Assembly: GCA_003529325.1 (NCBI GenBank)
Contig: DPVW01000251.1
Location: 21,234-30,699 of the forward strand
DNA: 9,466 nt
DNA from: Candidatus Latescibacterota bacterium
GTDB taxonomy: Bacteria; Latescibacterota; UBA2968; UBA8231
Reading direction: 5' to 3'
Shown here: one piece after another, positions 1-6,854 of the stretch
Position numbering within the stretch: the stretch's first letter is position 1
How the letters are laid out: every line of letters starts with the position of its first letter
The notes under the pieces: model-generated
What the model saw: the letters and a program-made list of their open reading frames with translations, nothing else
Database searches by the model: none
What the model was told of the DNA's origin: nothing
Translations under genes and position numbers: made by a program

Positions 1-1
1 G

Positions 2-334
2 GTGTCCTTGGCGATGTATGCAAAGTTCATCGAGCGATACGGGGTCACTCCGGATCGCCAGGGACTTTATTATATGGCCAACTCGCCGGGACGCGGCGCC
101 AGCGTCAATGCGGAGAATCCGCCCCATCACATGGAAGCCTGTTACATTCTGGCCATGGGCTACTACCTTTCAGGGGGCCGGGACAAGGGACTCTACGAGA
201 CGCTACAAGGGCTGTGGCCGGTACTGCTGACGGACGGCGCCAATGTGCCGCCACGGAAATTTTCCTGGCGTTTTCTCGAGACCTCCATGTTGATCTGGTT
301 CCTGCAACAGGCAGGGAAGGATGCACGACCATGA
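2..334 (+). CDS. C-terminal part of an unrecognised, probably helical protein (5' end outside the window)
   Basis: The frame is open from the left edge and ends at TGA 332-334, giving about 110 visible residues. A GTG lies at the very start of the visible frame, but nothing supports it as a true start, so the gene most likely begins upstream. The visible part has alternating amphipathic helices rich in aromatic residues (YYMANSPGRGASVNAENPPHHMEACYILAMGYYLSGG in two consecutive stretches around residues 23-59). This is the sort of pattern found in alpha/alpha-toroid enzymes such as polysaccharide lyases or unsaturated-sugar hydrolases, but no family motif is recognised and no function is assigned. 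Its stop overlaps the next start in ATGA, which places it in the same operon as the C-N hydrolase. Codon use resembles its neighbours. Confidence 0.7.
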   Translation: MSLAMYAKFIERYGVTPDRQGLYYMANSPGRGASVNAENPPHHMEACYILAMGYYLSGGRDKGLYETLQGLWPVLLTDGANVPPRKFSWRFLETSMLIWFLQQAGKDARP

Positions 335-1662
335 CATCAACCATGACAATGATCCGGGCTGAACCGTGGGCTCCCCACGCTGCGGCGGCGACCGAGAGTG
401 CGAGTGATCCGCAGAACCGTCGCTATACAACCACTGCCAATGGCACCCTGTCCTGCTGTGGCGGTTGGCAGTTCGTCTATGGCGGCGTGGCCTCCGGCCA
501 CCGTTATCGCATCAGCTGGGAAGGGGTGTGGCGCGATCTGGCTGAGCCACTGGATGCGCTCGTGGGACACGTCTATTGGGGCGACATCGCCACCGACTGT
601 TATGCTCCTGGCACGGCGACGGTCTGGGACTACGTGTGTGCCGAGATCGACGAGGGTGTCGCTCGCTTTTCGGCCCAGCTCATCGCCCCGGAAGGGGTGT
701 CTGTCGTCACCGTCCGCAACAGTCTGCGGTGGACGGCAGGTGGATCGGTGGTGATGTCAGAGCCCACGGTGCTTGACCTGGGTGCGCATCAGCAGCGGGC
801 ACCGGTACGCGTCGCCGTGGCGACGGGCACAGAGGCGTCCTGTCGCGAGCCCCGCGCCGACGTGCAGCAATGTGTCGATCACTACCTGGGTCTGGCGCAA
901 CAAGCCTGCCAGCAGGAGGGGGCTGAGCTGGTTGCCTTGCCCGAGATCTGTCTGCAGTGGCGGGTGCCCGGTCACCCATACGATGGTGCCGTCGAGGTCC
1001 CAGGTCCCGAAACCGACGGCTTTGCCGATCTGGCCCGGGCCCACGACGCCGTCATCGTCGTCGGCCTGCACGAGCGCTGTGGCCATGCCGTCTACAACAG
1101 TGCTGTCGTCATCGATGCTGACGGTAGCATCGCCGGGATCTATCACAAAGTGCATCTCGCTTCCACGGAGGCGTTGAATGGCATCTTGCCAGGGGATGGG
1201 TTCCCGGTGATGGAAACCGGCGTGGGTCGTGTGGGCAGCACGATCTGCATGGACAGTTCCGCCGCGGAGTCGGCACGCATGATCGGACTCAATGGTGCCG
1301 AATTTCTGGTGTTGCCCATCATGGGTGACCACCGGGCGAGCACGTGGCACCTGGGTCCGCCAGAATTCGACGAGGAGCGCTGGCGTTGCATTCAACGCAC
1401 CAGAGCCATGGACAACCAGTTGTGCATGGTGGTGGCGCGCAACATGGGTCGAGGCAGTTGTATCATCGATCGCAGTGGCGAGGTGCTGGCATACAACGAT
1501 GGCAACCAGGAGTTGGTCGTGGCTGATGTGGCCCTCGACGACGGTTTTCGCAAGTGGAATGGCGGCTGTTTCCGCCAGGTCAACTGGCGCCAGCGACGAC
1601 CACACCTATATGGCGCCTACGCCAGCGATGACCCCGCAGCGACGCGGATCCTCCGAGCGTGA
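331..1662 (+). CDS. Carbon-nitrogen hydrolase (nitrilase superfamily) with an extra N-terminal domain
   Basis: 443 residues. The C-terminal part (about 157-435) is a nitrilase-fold hydrolase. The Glu-Lys-Cys triad is visible as E205 in LVALPEIC, K273 in YHKVHL and C306 in STICMDSS. Members cleave nitriles, amides or carbamoyl groups through a Cys thioester; an amidase or N-carbamoyl-type reaction is most likely, with substrate unknown. Residues 1-156 precede the usual nitrilase start and look like a beta-rich domain (Trp/Tyr-rich, 40-150) that could bind a substrate or partner. There is no signal peptide, so it is probably cytoplasmic. ATG 331 is chosen because it overlaps the upstream TGA as ATGA and has GGGAAGG at 313-319; an in-frame ATG at 214 would overlap the upstream gene by 121 bases. 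The stop overlaps the next GTG. The fold is certain; the exact reaction is not. Confidence 0.9.
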   Translation: MTSTMTMIRAEPWAPHAAAATESASDPQNRRYTTTANGTLSCCGGWQFVYGGVASGHRYRISWEGVWRDLAEPLDALVGHVYWGDIATDCYAPGTATVWDYVCAEIDEGVARFSAQLIAPEGVSVVTVRNSLRWTAGGSVVMSEPTVLDLGAHQQRAPVRVAVATGTEASCREPRADVQQCVDHYLGLAQQACQQEGAELVALPEICLQWRVPGHPYDGAVEVPGPETDGFADLARAHDAVIVVGLHERCGHAVYNSAVVIDADGSIAGIYHKVHLASTEALNGILPGDGFPVMETGVGRVGSTICMDSSAAESARMIGLNGAEFLVLPIMGDHRASTWHLGPPEFDEERWRCIQRTRAMDNQLCMVVARNMGRGSCIIDRSGEVLAYNDGNQELVVADVALDDGFRKWNGGCFRQVNWRQRRPHLYGAYASDDPAATRILRA

Positions 1663-2738
1663 CAGCCGGTCGCTTGCACGAGTTGTTGCGTGTCGACGTC
1701 CTTGCCGCCTTCGACCGAGCCAGTTTCGAACGTCAGGGGTACTGGGTGTGGGATGGAATCCTGACCGCCGCCGGACGGCAGCGGTGGTCGGCCAGTCTGC
1801 AGCGTATTCAGGACATGAATGACGCCATCGTCGTGGATACCGACTGGGGCGCCATCGACTACGATCGCCGTGGGCTGGTCGCTCCCGAAGCGGAGAAGAT
1901 CACCCCGGAATTCCTCGCCGCCTGTCGTGGTGGCTCCGAACAGATGCGTTTCCAACCGCCGGGGCTGCGTGACTACATGTATCACCACGGACTCTTTGGT
2001 CCCGGTCCAACGCCGGTTGCCGAAGGTTTCGAGTGGCAGGGCATGATGCCCGAATATTTCCCCCTTGCCTACGACGATTTCATCCTCGACATCGCCACCA
2101 GTCACCCGCAGATGATGGAGCTCTTCGCCAAACTCCTTGGGCGTCGATTCCTCCTCGACCACGTCCTGACCCTGAACCGGACACCCGGTTCTGCGGGCCG
2201 TCGCTGGCATGGGCATTCCTATCGCCAGGGACAACACGAGACACAAAACACAATCGGCAAAGGCAGTACTCCAAGCACTGAGTTCTTTCGTCAGCAGTGT
2301 GTCCGTACCCTGTGTTATCCCGGAGGTATGAGCGCCGGGGATGGTGGCGGTGAACTCGCCGTGATCCCCGGCGCGCACTTGTATCGTGTTCCCTATCTGT
2401 GGGACACGACAAGGACCGAATATGACCAGGGCTTTCAGGCAGGATGGCTGCAGGGCAAGATCCACGCCTGCACCGGTGAGCCATTGTGCATCGAACGGCT
2501 GTCCCTGCGCCCTGGCAGCATGGTCTCCTTCGTCCACCACATGCCGCATCACGTGGGTCACCGAGATGCGGATGCCCCCACTCGCTGGGGTTTGCTGATG
2601 GCCTACCGTACACCGGATCCCACAGCGGAGCCGGCGCGGTGGCACGAGGGTACGCCTGCACACTGGGCGGAGCGTATGATCATGGCGGACAGACTCACCC
2701 CCTCCATGAACCGAGTCCTGGCAGGAGACAACTCGTAA
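1659..2738 (+). CDS. PhyH-like 2-oxoglutarate/Fe(II) oxygenase with a H-x-H instead of H-x-D metal motif
   Basis: 359 residues, GTG start overlapping the previous stop as GTGA; no strong ribosome binding site, so coupling is likely. It resembles the phytanoyl-CoA dioxygenase (PhyH) family of cytoplasmic non-haem iron oxygenases, which usually hydroxylate an unactivated carbon using 2-oxoglutarate. Visible landmarks are RRWHGHSY (H184, H186) where the family has WHxD; GGELAVIPGAHLY (230-242), matching the GxLxxxPGSH strand; the distal His region FVHHMPHH (H297 is the best match); and R309/R317 as candidates for 2-oxoglutarate binding. The missing acidic ligand (H186 at codon 2214-2216) is unusual: the enzyme could use three His ligands, have altered chemistry, or be inactive. 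At 359 residues it is longer than most family members, with insertions at 60-130 and 190-215. It sits between a C-N hydrolase and a sulfatase. Family assignment is good; activity is uncertain. Confidence 0.82.
   Translation: MTAGRLHELLRVDVLAAFDRASFERQGYWVWDGILTAAGRQRWSASLQRIQDMNDAIVVDTDWGAIDYDRRGLVAPEAEKITPEFLAACRGGSEQMRFQPPGLRDYMYHHGLFGPGPTPVAEGFEWQGMMPEYFPLAYDDFILDIATSHPQMMELFAKLLGRRFLLDHVLTLNRTPGSAGRRWHGHSYRQGQHETQNTIGKGSTPSTEFFRQQCVRTLCYPGGMSAGDGGGELAVIPGAHLYRVPYLWDTTRTEYDQGFQAGWLQGKIHACTGEPLCIERLSLRPGSMVSFVHHMPHHVGHRDADAPTRWGLLMAYRTPDPTAEPARWHEGTPAHWAERMIMADRLTPSMNRVLAGDNS
2723..2728 (+). promoter_or_regulatory. Ribosome binding site of the sulfatase
   Basis: AGGAGA lies nine bases before ATG 2738. 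It fixes this start over the longer in-frame alternative at 2486, which would overlap the oxygenase gene by about 250 bases. Confidence 0.75.
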
Positions 2739-4171
2739 TGTCACAGCCAAATGTGATCTACATTCTCGCCGACGATATGGGTTACGGCGACATGGGCTGC
2801 AACAATCCGAATTCTCGCATACCCACGCCCAATCTCGATCGTCTGGCGGGGGAAGGGATGCGCTTCACCAATGCCCACGCCCCGTCGAGTGTCTGTACGC
2901 CCAGCCGCTACGCGGTACTGACGGGTCGTTACTGCTGGCGATCCCGACTGAAGAATGGCATCGTCTGGCAGTGGGACGCGGCGTTGATCGAAGCGGAGCG
3001 CCAGACGGTGGCCGATATCGTACGCAGTGCCGGGTATCGCACGGCCTGTATCGGCAAGTGGCATCTCGGCTGGGACTGGTCCTTCACCGACGGGTCGCAG
3101 GCACAGGACCATGTAGGATTTGGCGTATTCGAACGGGATGGCCGTATTGCTGCAGGGAGCAAGGTCGACTACTCACAGCCCATGCGTGGTGGACCGGTGG
3201 ATCATGGTTTCGACAGCTACTTCGGCGACGACGTGCCCAATTTCCCTCCCTATACATGGTTTGAAGATGACCACGTCACAGTGCCGCCGACCACGCCCAA
3301 ACCGGATGACATGTTCGGCGCACCCGGTGACATGGTGCCCGACTGGAAGCTGGAAGAGGTGATGCCCGAACTCACGCGGCGGGTCGTGCAGTATGTCGAA
3401 GATGCTCCCGACGAACCGTATTTCCTCTACTTCCCCCTGACTGCGCCACACACGCCGATCGTGCCCCTGGATCGCTTTCGAGGCACCAGCCATGCCGGTG
3501 AGTATGGTGACTACGTATGCGAAGTGGACTGGTGTGTGGGGCAGGTGATGGAGGCGTTGGAGCGCACGGGGCAGGCAGAGAATACACTGCTCATTTTCAC
3601 CAGCGACAATGGCCCCGAACAACCCGCCTACGAGCGCATTCGGGAACACGATCACTACAGCATGGGCGATCTGCGTGGGATCAAGCGCGACGCCTGGGAG
3701 GGGGGGCACCGCGTGCCCTTCGTTGCGCGCTGGCCGGCAGTTGTCGAGGCGGGGAGTAGCTGCGCGCACCTGACGACACTCGGCGACTTGCTGGCGACCT
3801 GCGCCGAACTGTCAGGTGCCACGGTGCCCGAGGGTGCCGGTCCGGACAGTGTCAGTATCGCCCCCTTGTTGCGTGGTGCCGGTCCCGTGCGCAGCTGCGC
3901 CGTCCATCACAGCATGACGGGTCGCTTCGCCGTGCGGCGCGGTGACTGGGTGTTCATCGACGATGTCACCGGTGGGGACAATGAGGAGCCGGCGTGGTAC
4001 AGACAGCAACGGGGTTACGTGGCACATGAGCACGCGGGTGAACTCTACGATCTGAAAGCGGATCTGGCGCAGCGGCAGAACTGTTACGCCGAGCAACCCG
4101 AAATCGTCGCCGAACTCGGTGATCTGCTGCAACGGGTCAAGGCGGGTGCCGACCAGCGGTATGTGGGATGA
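2738..4171 (+). CDS. Type I (formylglycine-dependent) sulfatase, no signal peptide
   Basis: 477 residues. It belongs to the arylsulfatase/S1 alkaline-phosphatase-like superfamily and hydrolyses sulfate esters. The full active site is visible: D12-D13 (calcium), C53-T-P-S-R57 (Cys to be converted to formylglycine) followed by LTGR 61-64, K107 and H109 in GKWHLG, H238 in APHTP, D290-N291 in TSDNG, and K316. The C-terminal subdomain ends in ELYDLKADLAQ, typical for the family. The CxPSR motif needs a maturase (FGE or anSME), and none is in the window. The protein starts directly with the first beta strand (NVIYILADDMGYGD), so there is no export signal and it should act in the cytoplasm on an imported substrate. 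ATG 2738 is chosen because it overlaps the previous TAA as TAATG and has AGGAGA at 2723-2728, nine bases upstream. The sulfated substrate, sugar or otherwise, cannot be told. Confidence 0.95.
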   Translation: MSQPNVIYILADDMGYGDMGCNNPNSRIPTPNLDRLAGEGMRFTNAHAPSSVCTPSRYAVLTGRYCWRSRLKNGIVWQWDAALIEAERQTVADIVRSAGYRTACIGKWHLGWDWSFTDGSQAQDHVGFGVFERDGRIAAGSKVDYSQPMRGGPVDHGFDSYFGDDVPNFPPYTWFEDDHVTVPPTTPKPDDMFGAPGDMVPDWKLEEVMPELTRRVVQYVEDAPDEPYFLYFPLTAPHTPIVPLDRFRGTSHAGEYGDYVCEVDWCVGQVMEALERTGQAENTLLIFTSDNGPEQPAYERIREHDHYSMGDLRGIKRDAWEGGHRVPFVARWPAVVEAGSSCAHLTTLGDLLATCAELSGATVPEGAGPDSVSIAPLLRGAGPVRSCAVHHSMTGRFAVRRGDWVFIDDVTGGDNEEPAWYRQQRGYVAHEHAGELYDLKADLAQRQNCYAEQPEIVAELGDLLQRVKAGADQRYVG

Positions 4172-4175
4172 TGGC

Positions 4176-4856
4176 ATGAGCGCATTCAGACTCACAGCCG
4201 CCCAGGTCGCACAGTTCGAGGAGGACGGCTTCGTCGTCGTGCGCCAATTGCTGTCACCGGAGATGGTCACCGATTTGCGTGTCGGGTACGACGCCGCGAC
4301 TCGGGGAGAGCTTGATGTGGATGTCTGGAAGGAGCAGGTTCGTCCCGGGCAGATCCTGCAACTGGGCATGCCGAATCGGCACATCCCCGGTTGGGCAGAG
4401 CACGCATATCTGCCCCGCATCGTTGCTGTGGGGCGCCAGTTACTGGGGGCTGACATCGATTACAAGTACGATCAGCTCATCTACAAACCACCTGGCAATC
4501 CCGTGGAGTTGCTCTGGCATCAGGATGCCGGATACGGCTGGCCAGGCAAGGCCAACCATCGTAGTCTGACCTGTTGGTTGGCCCTGTCGCCAGCAACCGA
4601 GGCCATGGGTTCGTTGCACTTCCTCCCCGGCTCACACTGCGATGGCATCGCCGAGCATCTGGATGCGACGCACAAGAATCCGATCAACGCCGCCCTGGAG
4701 GTCAAAGTGGACGAGAGTCGCGCCGTCGTCGTCGAGTATGGTCCCGGGGATGCAACCTTCCATCACGGTCGCACCCTGCACTATTCGCGTGGCAACAGCA
4801 CCGACCAGCCACGGCGAGGACTCTCGACCCACCTCTGGCCCGACCCCAACGACTAG
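4176..4856 (+). CDS. Canonical PhyH-like 2-oxoglutarate/Fe(II) oxygenase
   Basis: 226 residues, at the short end for the phytanoyl-CoA dioxygenase-like family. It starts with the usual helix (LTAAQVAQFEEDGFVVVRQLLSPE, 6-29, in two runs). All iron ligands are visible: H115 and D117 in WHQDAGYG, and distal H202 in GDATFHHGRTLH. GSLHFLPGSH (145-154) is the family strand, and R213/R214 probably binds 2-oxoglutarate. It should hydroxylate or oxidatively cleave a small cytoplasmic substrate. ATG 4176 lies four bases after the sulfatase stop with a weak GGGA at 4165-4168; ATG 4161 is in frame and possible but has no better binding site. It is the last gene of the operon and ends only 31 bases before the converging minus-strand pseudogene. 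Unlike the oxygenase two genes upstream, its active site is intact, so the two are not simple duplicates. Confidence 0.9.
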   Translation: MSAFRLTAAQVAQFEEDGFVVVRQLLSPEMVTDLRVGYDAATRGELDVDVWKEQVRPGQILQLGMPNRHIPGWAEHAYLPRIVAVGRQLLGADIDYKYDQLIYKPPGNPVELLWHQDAGYGWPGKANHRSLTCWLALSPATEAMGSLHFLPGSHCDGIAEHLDATHKNPINAALEVKVDESRAVVVEYGPGDATFHHGRTLHYSRGNSTDQPRRGLSTHLWPDPND

Positions 4857-4887
4857 ACACAGTACGAACCCGCGTCGAAACAACCTT

Positions 4888-5965
4888 TCAGGCGCTTCGC
4901 GTTACTACTGGTAACAAACCCATGGGGCAAGGCAGCGACGCAAACTGGTTCAACGGGCACGCGCTGGTGAACATCATGACGCCGCTGCTCTTGGCCGAAA
5001 GTCCGCCGCGTAACACCTCCACCAATTCATCGGCGGAAACGGGGGGTTCATTGTAGCCCTGGACGATGGGCCAGAGCGGCCCGGTTCGGTGTACACTTCG
5101 TGGCGGGCAGAGAAGTATTCGACGTACTCCTTTACATAGGCAGCTGGCATGTCGGAACGGCCGTGGTAGGGCATGGGCGAGAAGACGTCGACGTATGGTG
5201 CGAGGGCATCAAAATCCAGTCCCAGACAGCGTCGACGTGCCCCCCAGAAGTCCTCGTCTTTCCACGCTGCCTGATAGTTGCCGAGAAGTGCATTCGGGCG
5301 GATCTCCTTGACGATCTCGCGGAATTCGCGGGCCCAGTCGACCAACACGGACACGCGCCAATCCTCCCATTGACGTGGCGCGTTGAAGAGGATCCACTCG
5401 GCTTTTTCAGCGGTGCTGTCACCCTCGATCTCGATACCGGACCACTCGGCAAATGCGGTCAGACAGGAGTGGTTGAAACAGGTCTTGAAGAACAGGGGAT
5501 AGGGATCTTCGAACTGGGCGTGCCAGTGCAGGTAGTCCATCTACACACCATCGACGTCGTATTTCGTCAATAGCGAGCGCAATGCCTGCATGCGGTAGCT
5601 GCGAAACCCCGCGTCGGTGGGGCAGGCACCCATGAACCATGTCGCCTTGGCCACGGGGTTGCCCTCGGCGTCGATGGGATGGGCTTCGGGATGTTTTTCC
5701 ACATAATCACTATAGCCACCATCAACGTGGCGAACTCGGCGAAGACGTGACAGTTTTCGTCTCGTGCGCGTTCGATGGTCGCACTGTCCAGGGAGACGCT
5801 GCGCACGAAGACGGCATTGATGCCCAGTTCGTCCAGGCGCAGGCCTTTGTCCCAGATCGGCCCAGGGTGGGCGTAGACGCCGCGAATCATTGCGGGTATG
5901 TCCTGCTGTGCAGCAAGGGGGCCGACAACGGGGCACATGAGAAATAGTGCGAGGCCGAGACGCAT
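4888..5965 (-). pseudogene. Broken secreted glycoside-hydrolase-like TIM-barrel gene
   Basis: The gene starts at ATG 5963-5965 after a strong AGGAGG (5975-5980, nine-base spacing) and encodes a signal peptide (MRLGLALFLMCPVVGPLAAQQ, cleavage near 20-21). The mature region GVYAHPGPIWDKGLRLDELGINAVFV and later DGV-stop-MDYLHWH resemble glycosyl-hydrolase-like (GHL10-type) TIM barrels. Three lesions are visible. A frameshift near 5722-5730 (after residue L81) fits one lost base. A TAG at 5541-5543 (codon 142) stands where DGVW is expected, one base from TGG. A second frameshift near 5078-5086 fits one lost G; beyond it the reading LWPIVQGYNEPPVSADELVE resumes in the other frame and stays open to TGA 4888-4890. 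Adding back two bases gives 360 codons, a plausible intact length. It lies 43 bases downstream of the MalG-like permease, so it was probably the last gene of that operon. Family assignment is tentative. Confidence 0.8.
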
Positions 5966-5974
5966 AACATGTTG

Positions 5975-5980
5975 CCTCCT
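5975..5980 (-). promoter_or_regulatory. Strong ribosome binding site before the pseudogene
   Basis: On the minus strand AGGAGG sits nine bases before ATG 5965-5963. It shows that the gene was a real, well-translated unit before it was broken. Confidence 0.75.
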
Positions 5981-6008
5981 CGTAGAGGGCGTATGGCAGT
6001 GCCTGTTC

Positions 6009-6854
6009 TCAGCCCTTCGAGCCGGTCAGAAGTAGACTCTGGGTGATGTGTCGTTGGGCAAAGAAGAACAACAGCACGAGTGGGCACAATGCGACGACGC
6101 TAGCCGCCATCAGGTAGTGCACGTACGAGCCACCCTCCACCTGCTGATACATGCGCAACCCCATGGAGATGGGATATAGCTGGTAGTCGGAGAGATAGAT
6201 CAGCGGCATCATGAACTCCTGCCAGTGGCCCATAAAACTCAACACACCAACGGTGATCATCACCGGTCGTGCCAGGGGCAGGATGATACTGGCATAGATC
6301 CGGATCTCGGAGGCGCCGTCGATATGTGCGGCGTCGGTGAGGTCGGCGGGCACACCGCGAAAAAACTGGCGGAAGAGGAAGATGAAAAAAGCGCCGCCAC
6401 CGAGCCACGCGGGGACGATGAGTGGTTTGTAGGTATTCACCCAGCCGAGATTCTTGAAGATCAGGTAGTTCGGGATGAGCAGGACCTGCCCGGGCAGCAT
6501 CATGGTTGCCAGCAGGCAGACGAACCAGAAGTTCCGCCCACGCCAGCGAAGCCTCGCAAAAGCGTAGCCTACCATCGATGCCGACAGCACCTGCCCCAAC
6601 GTTGCCGCCGTGCTGATCATCAATGTGTTGGTGATGAAGCGCAGGAAGGGGAGTTTGGCGATGGCCTCGGTGTAGTTGTCCCAACGCAGGGGCCAGAATA
6701 ACAATGACGGTGGATAACGATAGACCTCGAGCAGGGGTTTGAGGGAGGCACCAACAGCCCATACAAGCGGGAAGAGGAACACCACCGACAGGCCGAGTGC
6801 GACCACGTAGAGGCCGATACGAAGCAGCAGGCGCTGCACGCGATGGTCTATCAT
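6009..6854 (-). CDS. CUT1-type sugar ABC transporter permease (MalG-like)
   Basis: 281 residues. It is an inner-membrane subunit of a carbohydrate importer. About six hydrophobic segments are visible (near 13-34, 78-102, 109-132, 145-163, 197-220 and 246-267). The cytoplasmic EAA loop that contacts the ATPase is DAAHIDGASEIRIYASIILP (174-193). The N-terminal FLFPLVWAVGASLKP and the C-terminal QSLLLTGSKG are typical of MalG-like proteins. The ATG at 6852-6854 overlaps the stop of the MalF-like gene as ATGA, with a weak GAGGG just upstream; an in-frame ATG at 6935 would overlap the previous gene by 85 bases and add a non-hydrophobic 27-residue tail. Substrate specificity cannot be read from the permease. 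Confidence 0.94.
   Translation of the reverse strand: MIDHRVQRLLLRIGLYVVALGLSVVFLFPLVWAVGASLKPLLEVYRYPPSLLFWPLRWDNYTEAIAKLPFLRFITNTLMISTAATLGQVLSASMVGYAFARLRWRGRNFWFVCLLATMMLPGQVLLIPNYLIFKNLGWVNTYKPLIVPAWLGGGAFFIFLFRQFFRGVPADLTDAAHIDGASEIRIYASIILPLARPVMITVGVLSFMGHWQEFMMPLIYLSDYQLYPISMGLRMYQQVEGGSYVHYLMAASVVALCPLVLLFFFAQRHITQSLLLTGSKG

Noticed and set aside
757..1605. A minus-strand open frame of about 282 codons opposite the C-N hydrolase.
   Set aside because: It is antisense to the catalytic Glu, Lys and Cys motifs of a clear nitrilase-family gene and has no family features of its own.
1617..2750. A long open frame (about 377 codons) on the minus strand opposite the first PhyH gene.
   Set aside because: Its translation has no recognisable motif and lies exactly antisense to a well-supported gene; long antisense frames are common in GC-rich DNA.
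4901..4915. GTTAC-TACTG-GTAAC as a terminator between the converging genes.
   Set aside because: The stem is only 5 bp, AT-containing and without a T-run on either strand; it also lies inside the tail of the pseudogene frame.
5541..5543. Readthrough or reassignment of TAG in the hydrolase-like gene.
   Set aside because: TAG is used as a normal stop by the second PhyH gene (4854-4856), and the same gene also has two frameshifts, so ordinary inactivation explains it.
5722..5730. Programmed ribosomal frameshifting.
   Set aside because: There is no slippery heptamer or obvious downstream structure, and the other lesions in the same gene argue for decay.
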